From Brachypterus glaber (taxonomy: Eukaryota; Arthropoda; Insecta; Coleoptera; Kateretidae), in the NCBI GenBank assembly GCA_958510825.1, contig OY294046.1, positions 44,125,794-44,189,793 of the forward strand: DNA of 64,000 nucleotides, read 5' to 3'. Shown here one piece after another: positions 23,710 to 35,690 of this stretch; the stretch's first letter is position 1, and each line of letters opens with the position of its first letter. The notes beneath the pieces were generated by a model. The model saw nothing but the letters and a program-made list of their open reading frames with translations, was not told the DNA's origin and did no database searches. The position numbers were made by a program, and so were the translations under genes.

Positions 23710-24425
23710 TACAGGGTGATCAATAACTGTCATGCCAGAATTTAAGAGGTGATTCTACATCCAAAAATATTAAAAAAGTTCCTATAAAGGTTGGTCCGGA
23801 AATGAGCCACGACCCTTTAAAATTGCAATAAAACTAAGGTTTTTAATTAATAACTCTGGAACCCTTTAAGCTAGAGCGACTAGCTTTTGCATGTATACTA
23901 GTATTAAATAGGGCAATAAGCTTGTTAATTTATTTTTTTGAATTTATCCAGAGGCGTGCCTAGACGGACAAAACATGTGAGGCTTAACACATTTTGGCCC
24001 CAAACTTTTTTATGTATATGCTTTTTGATGTTTTGTAAAAATATAGATTCCTTGTGTAAAAATGCGTAAAACATGTTATATAGTGTAACACTGTAGGACC
24101 AACCGTTTAAAAAAATGCATTTAAGGGGAAGAAACATTTTGTGCCACCAAAAACGTTACTTTTTAAACTCGTTTAATATTAAATTTAGGTGTTTTGTTGA
24201 AGAATACTTTTTTTCTCAGCTTTAAATGAAGAATCACCATGTAGCATTAAAATTTTATTAATGCTTTTTTTATCCCCATTCAATATGTCAACTTCGAAGG
24301 GCCGTAGCTCCCTAAGGGCTCATTTCCGGATCAACATTTAAAGAAACTTTTTTCATATTTTTTGATGTAGAATCACTTCTTCGACTTTGCGATCCAAATG
24401 TACCAGCATGGTCTCTATGTTAGTA
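23710..24425. repeat. Inverted-repeat element of the ACAGGGTGAT family
   Basis: The left end reads ACAGGGTGATC, then GAGGTGATTCTACATCC, TCCTATAAAGGTTGGTCCGG and AAATGAGCC. The right side carries the inverse series GGCTCATTTCCGGATCAACA and GATGTAGAATCAC, but lacks the terminal repeat and is probably truncated. A related left end is at 63473. Non-coding. Confidence 0.6.
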
Positions 24426-24804
24426 TGACAACATTTTGTATACAATACACACATTGCAGTATTTAATATCACAAGTAAGGTATTAAATACTAATGGTGGC
24501 GATATAAATAAAAAATAACATTCAGTATTAAAAATACAACGAAATTTTCTGAGTGTAGAATCAACAGAATAAAAAAGCTATTAGAAGTTAAACAAAGTTG
24601 ACTCTTGATACTGACGAGGACCAGAAGCCTGAAACTGTGCACAGTGTGCAGTCTACCAATATCACTCTGCCTTCCTAAGCTGAAAGGTCCTATCTGTGTA
24701 TGTTAAACCTATGTAGATAGAACCTTTCAGCTTAGAACGGCAGCACTCTGCACGATGATTGATAAATAAATTGATGAAATCTTTAAAACTAAAATCTGTA
24801 CTTA

Positions 24805-25890
24805 TTAGAGTGTCCAGGACCTACGGAACCCTCAAAATTATTTCTTTAGGTGAAAAAACAACCCTAATTTTTTTTTAGATTTATCAAAAAATATTTAGAG
24901 GTCTCGCCCGGATCTTTTTTAAATAGAAAATAGCGTGAAAGGTTTTTATATTTTTAAGGATATAAAAAGTTTGATATTGGACGTTTATAAAACAAAAAAG
25001 TGTTTCTGGATAATTCAATTTTTATGCCACTCTACAAAAATATTATTGGGTAAAAATGCTAGAAATTGGCACATGAGGTTAATATTGGCTAGAAAAAAAT
25101 GCACTTAGAATTTTTTTCAAATAGTCCTTTTTCTCTAGGGTATTCTTCAATATGTCCGAATTCAGGATTTATATTTACTTTTTTGAAAAAAAAAAATAGG
25201 TTGTCCAAAAAACAATTAAATATCTCAATAAAATATCAATTTTCTAACAAATAAATAAAAAAAAATTCAAAATGCCTTGTAATAGGTATGTTAAATTATG
25301 TAATAAAACGCATTAAATAAAGTTTTTTTTTTCAAAAAAAAGTGTTCTAAAAATCCAAAAAAAAATCCGCAACACCCAGTTGTAAAAATAAACACATTTT
25401 AAAGCAATTTGTACATATTATTATGCTTTTTGGCCAAATATAATCTCTTTTATCGAATAAAGTGATTGTTTTGACATTTTATGTAATTTGTAATTTCTTT
25501 TTGACATCCTTTTTTGTAGCATAAATAACTCCATAAGTCAATTTTTACAATGTTTTTACCCTGGTAAAGCCATTTTTCTGTAAAAGGGTAATTTTTTTTT
25601 GAATATTCTCTTATTTTTCAAAAATAATTTCCCTTCCTAAAATCTCCTGATTTCAACGTTTTTATATTTAAATAATAATAAAAAGGCTTTTAAGATTTAT
25701 TATTATTATTATTTAAATATAAAAACGTTGAAATCTAAAATGTTATAACATGTTTTCCTCTTAAAAAAACACCGGGCGCGATCTCTATATTTTTTTAAAA
25801 ATCTGAAAAAAATTGTGGATTATTGACCTAAATAAACATAGGTGATGGGACCCTAAAAAAATCCATTTTTTAATTTTTACTGGGCACCTT
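24805..25890. repeat. Possible TIR element containing a 90-bp palindrome
   Basis: AGTGTCCAG near 24808 and CTGGGCACCT near 25879 are short inverted ends, and GGAACCCTC/GGGACCC follow. Inside, 25649-25735 is a palindrome: GATTTCAACGTTTTTATATT is matched by AATATAAAAACGTTGAAATC across an AAT-rich loop. The boundaries are uncertain. Confidence 0.4.
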
Positions 25891-26559
25891 ATTACTTATG
25901 TATCCAATATTTAGTGAAAGTTAAAAAAATTAACTTTGTATTAATAATTCCCGTACTCTAATTTAATCTTTAGCAATTTGCCAAAATTCCTGTCGACGTA
26001 AATTAATTATTCCATTATAATGACAATAACGAGATTAAGTGTTACGTTGTAATCAGGTTCTTCATGATTAAGGAAAATTCAACGTAGAGTCACTCTATCT
26101 AACAGCGTTTGCCATCGTGATCTAGCCACGTAGGGTAGCTACAAAAAAAATGAAACAGGTAACTTTTCTAAACGGGTGGAAAAATGAGGAAGTTTATAAA
26201 ATAAGATATTGACTTTACTTTTCCTGTATTTTTGGACCATATTCTTTTTTTTTTTTTTTTTGTAGCTTTATCAGATTGTTTTTTATTCTGGCCGCGCCAT
26301 TATCAGAAATTTATAAAAAAGTAAAATTAATTAAAATTAATTGTACCTATGATTGAAATTTTACTAGTGTCAAAATTTTACATCTAATTAAGATTGAAAA
26401 AATATATCAAAATGTATTAAAATACCTATATCTCGGAAACTAATAGATACGATAAAAATGATCGTGTATGTTTTTGTAGGCAATTAAACATTATAAAAAA
26501 AAATCCTACTATAAACAATAAGTAAGATATCGCTAAAAAATTTAGTTTTCGTCCATTTT

Positions 26560-27460
26560 GCCACCATTGCACACAGGCGGAATTTCATGGCCAAAACCCG
26601 TAACAAACTCTAATTTATACCAAAATTCGTATTCGGGGGTTTTTGGGCTGCTGAATACAAATTTAACATTCAAATTAATTTTTACAAAATGGCGGATCGA
26701 ATATGGCAGCCGACTTTGTCAAAATTTACAGATTTTTTACTAAAATCCATTGTATAGAGGTTTTTGTAGTCGCTAATTACGAATGTAATATTTAGTTTAA
26801 TTTTTGCAAAATGGCGGATCAAAGATCGTTGTTTTATTATGCACCGAAAGCCTATAATTTAATACCTGATAATATAAAATTAATAAGAAATGTTCACAAA
26901 TTTAAATTTGAATCAAAAAAATTTATTTTAAATAATTATTATATTTTTACATGCGTTTTTGATCCAATAATTTAATATTGGTTTTATATGAAAAAAAATC
27001 CTAAATAAATAATATTTAAAAATATGTCCTCTACAAACTAGCTATTTAAATAAAATTGACTAAATTTCCGTTATTTAAAAAAAAAATCTTCTAGTTCTGA
27101 ATACTTCTCTCCGACATATATGTATGTACACAAAATATCAAGTTAAAACTTTTTGATAAATAAATTGAATTGAAAAATATGGCTGCCGTATGTCAAAATT
27201 TGCAGTTTTCACTAAAAATCCATGGTATGAGGGTTTTTGATGTCAAAATTTGCAGATGTTTAACTAAAAACCATTGTATAAAAGTTTTTGGGGTCGTTGA
27301 TTACGAATCTAGTATTTAATTTAATTTTTACAAAATGGCGGATCCAACATGGCTGACACGTATGTCGAAATTTGCAGTTTTCACTGAAAATCCATTGTAT
27401 GAGGGTTTTTGATGTCCCTGGTTACGAACCAGCATTAAATGTTATTTTTAAAACTTAGCG
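26560..27460. repeat. Tandem array with 'aaaatggcggatc' phrase
   Basis: Units carry CAAAATTTGCAGTTTTCACT, CATTGTATGAGGGTTTTTGA, GTCGCTGATTACGAATCTA-like text and ACAAAATGGCGGATC. Copies start near 26690, 26810, 27190, 27245 and 27330 with variable spacing. A retroelement fragment interrupts it (26818-27177). The open frame at 26558-26743 is a by-product of the repeat. Confidence 0.6.
26818..27177 (+). mobile_element. 5'-truncated non-LTR retroelement (C-terminal fragment)
   Basis: The frame QRSLFYYAPKAYNLIPDNIK, LIRNVHKFKFESKKFILNN to a stop near 26975 resembles the final exon-like tail of CR1/L2-type ORF2 proteins (A-x-x-x-x-N-x-L-P-D-x-I-x-x...F-x-x-x-x-K). It is followed by a ~200-bp 3' UTR ending in GATAAATAAATTGAATTGAA. 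It splits the 'aaaatggcggatc' array. Confidence 0.6.
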
Positions 27461-29347
27461 CATCCCATTTGACGGTCACATATCGCAGTAAACCAAATAA
27501 AAAAAAATAAAAAGTAAATATATAGTTATTGTGAAAATAAAAAAAAACAAACAAAATAAAAAAACCAGGGCCATAAATTTTTTAACTAAAATAAATATAA
27601 TAAAATAAATTAATTTTTAACCTCTAGAGTTATCTCAAAAAGTTTTTTGAGATCCATGAAAAACCCATCCGATCCGAGTTTCTCTTGTGATGCTAAACTA
27701 AACTAAAATGATTAATGCTGTGTGGGAAATTGGACATGATTTTTACCTGTGCAAGAATTTTTACCCTACGATCAATAATAATATTAATTTTTGCCTCCTT
27801 GCCTTCCTTACCGAACCGCAATGTTAACCATATTTAAGGTCACGCAAAATACAAAGGTCCTAAATCGTTTATTGAAAGAATTTTTTAAATCGGACATTGT
27901 TTTTAAAATTAAAAAAAAAATAAAGACAGAAAACAGACAGACCGATATTTTTTAACACCCACTTTTTTCACATTTTCTAGACATTTCATGACATTTCAAA
28001 TCCAAAAATTCAAACAAAAAAAAATTAATATTTCGCTCGACTTCACAATAAAACAATAATTCATTAGAAAAGAAATAGATGACCTTTGGCGTTGGAGACA
28101 CGGCTAGCCGGCTTTTTGTAACGTAGTGACTATAATTAATAATTTTACTACTATATATAAAATATATATTTCTATTTACTGCTCTACAGGCACGTCCTAT
28201 GAACATAGTACAATATTTTAGAAAAAACGTCAAAAAAACGATCGATCCGGTCGATTTTTTTTATATTTGCCTAAATTGCTTCTTATAGTGGGTTTAATCA
28301 ATTTATGAAAAAAAAATCAGGGGTCGGAAACAAAAAGTTAAAATTTGCAAAAAACCACCGTGTGTTAGCTAGCATTTTCGTGCAGACATATTTTAGATTC
28401 AATTTTAAGTTTATAAAAATAATTAAAAAAAAAATTATAAGTACAATTACTTACATGACATGATTTAATTTAAAATAGTTATTCAACAGTAAAGAAATAG
28501 TAAAGAAAATATTAATTTTGAAATCATTTTAGCGTTTGCATATAGGTTTATTAAAGTTTATATAAAAAAAAACTCCAAACGTATACTTTTTTGTACGTAG
28601 CTTTCGACTGTTGTTCTTTTGGGTCATAAACTTATTGCCACCGCCAGACAGAATTACTCTAAATTCAAAGTAGGTCGTTGAAGTGTCAAATAGCGAATTT
28701 ACACGCAAGGGTGCTAATTCTTAGGTAGAAAGTATGCTGGAATAAGAACCAGATTAATCAACTGCTTTGTCTCTTACGGTAAAGCAAATCAAAACTTTAA
28801 TGAGCTAAAAAGTCCATGCATTCCAGTGCTCACAAAAATAAACTTTTTCTACCACAGTCTTAGCATGTTAGTCAAATAGCACAAAAAACTCTTAGGGTAT
28901 ACTTATAGCAGATTCTGTAAGCGGATAATTGTATTTTTAGCTAAATCAATGAATAAATACACAATTTACTATAAAATATTAATTTATGAGATGAAAAATT
29001 ACATTACTGAAGGTTAATTATTGTATATTCATATAAAGATAAGATGACGCATAGTCTAATCTAACATGATGCAGGGATTCAGGATTCTCTGGACTACACA
29101 ATATTTTATTCTGAAAATGTTTTAGTCAGATAAAAAAAACGGTAGTCCATCCATTTTTGGTACACGTGTAAGCTGGTGCGATTCTCAACTATCAAAATTA
29201 TATGGCGGTTAAATACCACTACATAATGTCTATATAACCAAAAAGAGCCCTATTTTATAAAACATTCCAGTAAGAAGTTTATTTTAGTAAAGTACACAAC
29301 CATTATAAAATAGTCAATGTGATGATTATAAAACTATCCTATAAGTA
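27461..29347. other. Gene-free DNA
   Basis: No coding domain. A 93-codon minus-strand frame at 27952-28233 has no recognisable features. Confidence 0.45.
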
Positions 29348-30879
29348 GGGGAGAGTGGGTATGTTTCGACCAGTGGGAGGATTCAACCATTTGATTTTAT
29401 TTAAAAACTATTTAAATTTTGCGTGCTTCCAGTAGTGCCAACTAATAAGTTTAGTGGCTATAGTGCCTAGTTAAAGTTTGGTCAAATTCGGAAAGGTCTA
29501 AGAAAAATTACGAAAATATCAATTTTTTGTGAAAATCAGGTAAGGTTTTGGTTCTACATTTTTTCATTGATATTTTTCTAGTGGTAAAATCTATTCAAAA
29601 TCGGTTTTATATGATCAAACAAGTGTTTTATTGACTTCATTTTCATGCACTGAACCTAAGCTAATTCGTTTATTTTACAGGGTATATTTATATTTATTTA
29701 TTTATTTATTTATTAAGCAATATATTACAAAGTCATGGGGAGTCCAAAATAAGCTTTAAGCTTGTGCTAGGGACTCCCCATTAATTTAGGCATAAAAAAT
29801 TATCCAAAATTTTAATTATTATGTTTCTGACAGTAAATTTTAAATTTTCTTCTTTTTTCTTTAGTTCTTAATAAATCTTTAAAATATGAGCATATAAACT
29901 CTGCGCAGAATCTATCTGAGTTGATAGTTATTTGATTTTTGTTGTATGGTTGGTAGAATGGTTGATATCAATTTTCAAATTCATTGTCAATACAAACATG
30001 TTGACGTTTAAAAAAAATCCAAATAATTTTTAAAAAGCAAGAAGAAATTACAAGAAAAATATTTAAAAAGGAAACTAAAGTAACAATCTACAACTGTTTT
30101 GTAAAAATTAAGCAATATAATACAGTGCTAAATAAGGGTTTCACAGTAAACGATGTGGAAATATTAGTTAACAGAATACTGTTCATAATTTTATTTAAAA
30201 AAAAAACATAATTTAAGCTCAGGTAAGGTAAAATTTTATTTTAATAGCATACTATAAATAAAAAACTTACTTTTATTATAACTTTAAAAACTTTTTATAA
30301 TTATTTTTAAGACGTAACATGACGCTTATTTTAATCTAAATGTCAAAAATTATCAAAAGCACAATGCGTAATAAAAATATCACTAAAAGTCATTTTTAAA
30401 CCACTAATCATAGATTCCTTGATCCAATTTGTCACTCAGATAGATAATGCGCCGAGTTTAGGGATAATTCGACTACTGGATAGAACATTCGAAAATTTAA
30501 AATAATATTAAAAATCCAATCCGTTTTTTAGTTTTCCAATATGCTTTTAATATTGGTTTGTATTTTCAGATTACCTGCTACTTACTAGGTAAATTTTAAA
30601 TATTTTAATAAAATTTATAATTTTATTCATCCTGGTTTAATCATCCCCACCATCAGGTTGAAACCTCCCACCCTAGAGGGATGTTTCAACCAAATGTAAC
30701 TATTTTTATTTTAATTTATAAAACTAATTATTCTTTAAATTAATACAACTTGTACTATATTATTTAATAGAAAACATATTAAACTATAAATTGGTATAAA
30801 AAAATAAAATAAAATAATTTATTAAATACTTTATAAAACAATTTAAACATTAAGAGGTCGAAACATCCCCACTCTCCCC
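29348..30879. mobile_element. 1.5-kb non-autonomous TIR element, GGGGAGAGTGGG ends
   Basis: The 5' end GGGGAGAGTGGGTATGTTTC is matched by GAAACATCCCCACTCTCCCC at the 3' end. TA flanks it at 29346-29347 and 30880-30881. Inside, TTCAACC and GGTTGAAACCTCCCACC are further inverted subterminal motifs. There is no transposase frame. A TA duplication suggests the IS630/Tc1-mariner group or a related family, but the terminal sequence alone does not settle this. Confidence 0.75.
29686..29830 (-). mobile_element. Retroposon 3' tail remnant with hairpin
   Basis: On the minus strand a hairpin (ATGGGGAGTCC pairing GGACTCCCCAT, 29733-29784) is followed by an (AAAT)n tail. Hairpin plus simple-repeat tail is the usual 3' end of several insect non-LTR clades. 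It lies inside the TIR element 29348-30879. A similar short tail is seen near 37495-37560. Confidence 0.45.
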
Positions 30880-30881
30880 TA

Positions 30882-32200
30882 TGTTATAAGAATGTTATAA
30901 TGTAGGCAGTATCACTTATGCAATCACTTTATTTTTTACTGTTGAAAATCAGAATAGAATTATCACAAGAATATTTTATGTTGTTTCATGACAAAAATAA
31001 TTATTTTACCTACTTAAGATGTAACTAAGTCGTTTAAGATCCATCATGCAGTATGGTGTATCTGTGTATCATATTTAAAATATTAATTAAACATGTTTGA
31101 TAGACACCGATGGGAACAAAATATGTATATATTTTTGTGTCATTATATATAGGGTCCTTAGCAAGATGGCTGGAGGCTTTAGTGAACTATATCGTGATAC
31201 AGCACCGTTATAGACCCGCATGGTTTGGACTTTGGACCCGCTACTAGTTCTATAACACACTCTTAACACCTTCGAAATCTATAGTAATACTATCTCTTTA
31301 ATAGAACCGTTAAGAGACTACAAGTAACATATTTAATAACCGTTTTAGAACCTCTATGTTGCTGGCAGTAATAAATCATGTTACTTGGGCATTATGATTA
31401 AAAATTTTAATGACTTTTGTATGAAAGTTGTTGGGATTGGGGGGGACAAGCCAGGGGACTGAGTTTGGACTTTTTAAAATGAGCCAAGGAAGATTTAAGT
31501 TTATTTCGAAAGGGTTTTATTGGCCTATTTTAATAAAAAAAGCGTACTTTATTACTGAATAAATTAAATTCAAAAATTAATATTTAAAAAAATATATATA
31601 GGATGCTTGAAGAAAAAATAGAGGCTTTTTTTACTCGTCTGTAGTTTCCGGACTCCGCTTCGCATCGTCCGTAAATTCTACAGACTGGTAAAAAAAAGCT
31701 TCACTTTTCCTCTTAGTAAAACAATATACTATTCTGCCAAAGAATGAAGAATATTAATATAGATTATTAAATAGTCCTGCAAAAATTATTATTCAATTTT
31801 TTGTGACCTCCCCTCTCAATGAAATGCTTAGTTCATGTTAAAAAGACATCAGAGATAAGGCACGTATATTCGGGGCAAACCATTTCGACCCGATTATACA
31901 AGCTTTAAAGATATATAATGCTTCTCATTCTTTAGTATACTATACAATATACTATATAGTATACTTCTTGCAGTTGCAAGTAGCTTTTTCCTGGTGAAGT
32001 TTTGGGTTAAACTTAATTCAAACATTTTGGAATATTTCTAATTTTTTCCTCAAAAAAATGTGTTGATGTGTTTCCTTCTAATTTTTATTTTTTAGTTTAG
32101 TCCCACTCACTTTTTTGTTTTTGTGGGAGATTTTTTACCTGGCACACATATAGGGGGTACCTGGGCCTCAGTCAAACTGCCTGAAATTTTGATATTTTGT
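30882..32200. other. Gene-free DNA with one GC-rich hairpin
   Basis: A hairpin at about 31640-31696 pairs GTCTGTAGTTTCCGGAC with GTCCGTAAATTCTACAGAC. Nothing coding is supported. Confidence 0.45.
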
Positions 32201-32212
32201 AATTTCGGGGGT

Positions 32213-33045
32213 TATAGTTATGGTTATTAGGGTGGAGGGTAGCTATCTACACGCACTTAGGCCACTTAGCTGGGCCCATTGTACTACCTCCCTTTGGCCG
32301 CAGCATTTAATTTAACCTCTCAGCCATCCAATTCTTTGAATATATCTAAGAAGATGTCTGGGAGTGATGCTGCTTATACCGGCCATGTCGAGCCAGTACT
32401 CGTCTAGCATGGACCCTCTTATTAAGGCTAACGCTGGACAGTGACATAACACATGTTCCATTGTTTCCTCTTTCATGTAGCATCCTCTACAGATGGGGTC
32501 GACTGGCTTCGCCATGATGTTAAGATGCTTATTTAGTTTGCAGTGACCTGTTACTATGCTTGCAAACTGTCTTAGGTTATCCCTTTTTAGTTGCATACAA
32601 AAGCGTGCTGTCTTTTCACACGGAGTGGGAAGGGCTGCTCTTGCATGTTTACAGTCGTTTCTCGTAATCCAATTACGGGTGTGTTTTATGTGGGTTTCTT
32701 GATTAATGAGAGCTGTTTTAAAAGCGACAGATACAGGGATTATGGGCTCTGGACCAATAGGTACAGAGCCTGAGCCTGCTCGTGCCAATCTATCAGCTTC
32801 TTCATTGCCTACATTTCCATTATGCCCCTTTACCCATGAGAGTGTAACAGTATTAGAAACTGCCGCTTCCTCCAGGGATTGGTGACATTCCAAAACTAGC
32901 TTTGAAGTAATTTTCAAAGACTTGATTGCTAGTATGGAAGCTTTGCTATCCGTAAGAATAGTTATTCTTCTATTACTGATTTCCCTTTCAGAAATAGCTC
33001 TCGCAGCATTTGTTATGCCTATTACCTCTGCCTGAAAGACCGAGG
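32213..33045 (-). mobile_element. 5'-truncated RNase H-bearing non-LTR retrotransposon, 12-bp target duplication
   Basis: AATTTCGGGGGT occurs at 32201-32212 and 33046-33057 as a perfect 12-bp duplication. The 833-bp insert carries, on the minus strand, an open RNase H and zinc-knuckle region and a ~100-bp 3' UTR ending in TAATAACCATAACTATA with no poly(A). RNase H after the reverse transcriptase is found in the I, LOA, R1 and related clades. Confidence 0.9.
32312..33043 (-). pseudogene. RNase H plus zinc-knuckle C-terminus of non-LTR ORF2
   Basis: The frame is open from the insertion edge with no frameshift: SVFQAEVIGITNAA (catalytic Glu), ILTDSKASILAIKSL (catalytic Asp), LSWVKGHNGNVGNEEADRLA (His and final Asp). 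The first catalytic Asp of RNase H lies upstream of the truncation and is lost. A C-terminal knuckle follows (DPICRGCYMKEETMEHVLCH) and then a Trp-rich end. The 243-codon piece begins at the truncation; the internal methionine at 32917 is not a start. Clean open frame and perfect target duplication suggest a recent insertion. Confidence 0.9.
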
Positions 33046-33162
33046 AATTTCGGGGGTAAAAATTAAATTAGGAAAATTGCAGCCAAATTAAATGACCAGT
33101 TTCGGAGAAAAACGCTTTTAAAAATCTAATTTTATGACAGATTTTTTGACGTATATTAAGGT

Positions 33163-33949
33163 TATTTTTTACTTACGTAAATATTAACTTAATTAGCCGT
33201 TTTAAGTTTATTATACTCTATTAATTAAAGAACAGGCAAGATAAATATTACATAAAAGGCTATATTATCATTTACTTACATGTGTTTCTATAAAAATTTT
33301 AAAACTTTGTGAAACTTCCACATGCTGGCATTTTCCACGTGTTTGCTAATTATCTGCATATTTTCTGTTAGATTTTTGCTTGATTATGTTGAAACATGGT
33401 TTGGTACATCGACAAATATTTTATAATTATATATTTTAGATTTTCTTGATATATTTTTCCAAAAATACGTCTGAGGCTTGACAAATCTGTCATCATATTT
33501 TCATAGGTAAAATATATTACTGAGATTGCCTAGCAACAACTTTTAATAAATATTACTATAAAGGTTCACTAATGAATTAAGTTGTTGCTAGGCAATCTCA
33601 ATAATATGTTTTGCATATGAAAATATCATGAGAGATTTGTCAACCATCAAATATTGTTTTGAAAAAATATATCAAGAAAGTCTAAAATATATAATTATAA
33701 AATATTTGTCGATGTACCAAACCATGTTTCAAAAATCTAACAGAAAATATGCAGATAATTAGCAAACACGTGGAAAATGCCAGCATGTGGGAGTTTCACA
33801 AAGTATTAAAATTTTTATAGAAACAAATGTAAGTAAATGATAATAAAGCCTTTTATGTAATATTTATCTTAACTGTTCTTTAATTAATAGAGTATAATAA
33901 ACTTAAAACGGCTAATTAAGTTAATATTTAAGTAAGTAAAAAATAAACT
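33163..33949. mobile_element. Long foldback element, ~365-bp arms
   Basis: Arms at 33163-33529 and 33589-33949 are near-perfect complements around a ~60-bp spacer. Landmarks are TTATTTTTTACTTAC / GTAAGTAAAAAATAA at the ends, GGCATTTTCCACGTGTTTGC / GCAAACACGTGGAAAATGCC, and GAGATTGCCTAGCAACAACT / AGTTGTTGCTAGGCAATCTC near the centre. Non-coding. The close arm identity suggests a young element or continuing arm correction. Confidence 0.85.
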
Positions 33950-34149
33950 TGTCTTGTCTTGTCGACACTGTTATGGCACTTGGAACATAAAAAAAAACAA
34001 TTTTTGAAAAAATAATTTTGAAATAATTTTATTTTTATTTTTTTTTTGTTTTCAAAAAATTTTTAGTTTCTCAAAAAAAAAATAAAAAATTTTTTTTTTC
34101 AAAAAATAATTTTTTTAAATTTAGGTTTGTAACAGTACACTGTGTTGAA

Positions 34150-34262
34150 ATAATAAAAAACCAACTTGGGCAAGGCCCTGATGATGTTTTAAATAACGAA
34201 AGCGCTAGGCGAAGATTTTAATCAATACACTGATTACTTAGTCAAATTGGTTTTTTATTATT
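34150..34262. repeat. Short inverted-ended unit carrying a hammerhead-like motif
   Basis: AATAATAAAAAACCAACTT at about 34150 is inverted as AAATTGGTTTTTTATTATT ending near 34262. Between them is a hammerhead-like fold (34175-34210). It may be a Penelope-like or retrozyme-like remnant; no protein is encoded. Confidence 0.5.
34175..34210 (+). ncRNA. Hammerhead-ribozyme-like motif with full CUGAUGA core
   Basis: Stem I GCC (34175-34177) pairs GGC (34208-34210). The core box CTGATGA is at 34178-34184, stem II pairs GTT (34186-34188) with AAC (34195-34197), and GAAA is at 34198-34201. Stem III is the self-complementary GCGC (34202-34205), then UA is the presumed cleavage dinucleotide. All invariant hammerhead boxes are present. 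Stem II has only three pairs, so stability is doubtful. Confidence 0.5.
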
Positions 34263-34556
34263 TTTTTTTTATTAATTATTTTTTATGTTAATTTTTTTTG
34301 TTCCAAGTGACTCAGTATGCAATTGCAATTTCATAAGACATAAGACTACAGTTAGTAAAATATAAATTTTCTGTTTACTTTAAAAATATATTTTTTTAAT
34401 TCTAACTTTTGCGTGTTCCCGGTAAATGGATACCTCGATCCGAGCCCTGATCACAAGTAATAGTATTTTACTTACGCGAACCTAGTTTTTAGTTTTGGAG
34501 ATTGCTTTTTACGAGGCGCAGCTGAGATGTGGACTTAAATGGTTTGCGTCGTGGTG

Positions 34557-34791
34557 CGTATACTATTTTACCTACGACCTATCACCCAAACATCCAAAAA
34601 ATCTTAAAATCTTAAAATTAGTTTCTCAATTTAAGGTTATGTGTTTGACGTTTACTAATTTGACAGCAGATTAGTAAAATCAGTTTCACTACCCAACCGT
34701 TGTCAAAGGCAACGGGTGGGAACATCGCATCCAAACAGGTGCGAAATAGGCACTAACTACTAACTAGGTCGTAGGAAAAAGTATAATACTC
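34557..34791. repeat. Small foldback with inner CCGTTG hairpin
   Basis: Outer arms GTATACTATTTTACCTACGA and TCGTAGGAAAAAGTATAATA are inverted. An inner hairpin pairs CCCAACCGTTG with CAACGGGTGGG around 34692-34720. Non-coding. Confidence 0.6.
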
Positions 34792-35544
34792 CTTTGCTGT
34801 AAACCTGCGAGGAGTATTTAACGAAAGGTGGCGTCCCAATTTATAATTTTGCAAAATGAAATTTCGGAAACGTGCTCCAACTTACATTTGTATCATTTGC
34901 ACGTAGAGTCCCATCCAGCGAAAAATATTATCACTTTCCCAAACTGTGTTAAAGATAGGTTAAAATATAAAATTAAACACTTTTGCTGGGACTTAATTTT
35001 CACCCTTTAAAATGAATTTTAGATATTAAAAACTAACAATTTAAATTTGCAGTTTTTTTGATGTATTGATCTGCGTCAAGTATTTTTTTTTCAGAAGTAG
35101 AGTAAATCAAAGTATTAGCTCACTAAGGACGATAATAAATTTCACGAAAGGATTAAAGCAAGAAAATTGCTTATTACGTTTAATCAAGTGACTTAAAAGC
35201 CCACTCATTACTCACTAGGGCGATTTTTTTTTTTTCGTAAACCTTAATCTGTAAAAATTCTTTTCTCAATACCAACTAGGTAAGTTGACATTACATAATA
35301 AAAAAGTGGACAGTAATGCAAAGTACTATATCGAGCACACGTAGTGATAAATGAAATCAATACAAACAAAACCGTAACTAAAGACAGAAAAAACGATTTA
35401 CTGCACAAGGGCACTACATTTGGACACAAGACTACTATTTCTAATTTTATAGAGTGATTCGATAAAAAAATGATTTCTTGGCTTGTCACACATATTAATG
35501 TCAAAAATATTATTAACAAAATAAATTTTAACTCCTTGGTAGTG

Positions 35545-35690
35545 AGAAAAACGTAATGCGCTACTCGTAGGTAAGTTTTTTCCTGTCTTCGGTCGTGTTT
35601 ATGGACCTCAGCTCCTCTTCGGTCCACAAAATACGACCTCACACAGAGAAATTTACTTACCTCTACTAGAAGCGCAAATAACTATTTCGG
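35545..35690. repeat. Nested hairpin, GC-rich
   Basis: Outer arms GCGCTACTCGTAGGTAAGTT and ACTTACCTCTACTAGAAGCGC-type sequence enclose an inner pair GGTCGTGTTTATGGACC / GGTCCACAAAATACGACC. The 132-codon minus-strand frame that crosses it has no recognisable domain. Confidence 0.5.

Noticed and set aside
35244..35642. 132-codon minus-strand open frame
   Set aside because: No domain, overlaps a nested hairpin (35545-35690), and composition is that of AT-rich non-coding DNA.
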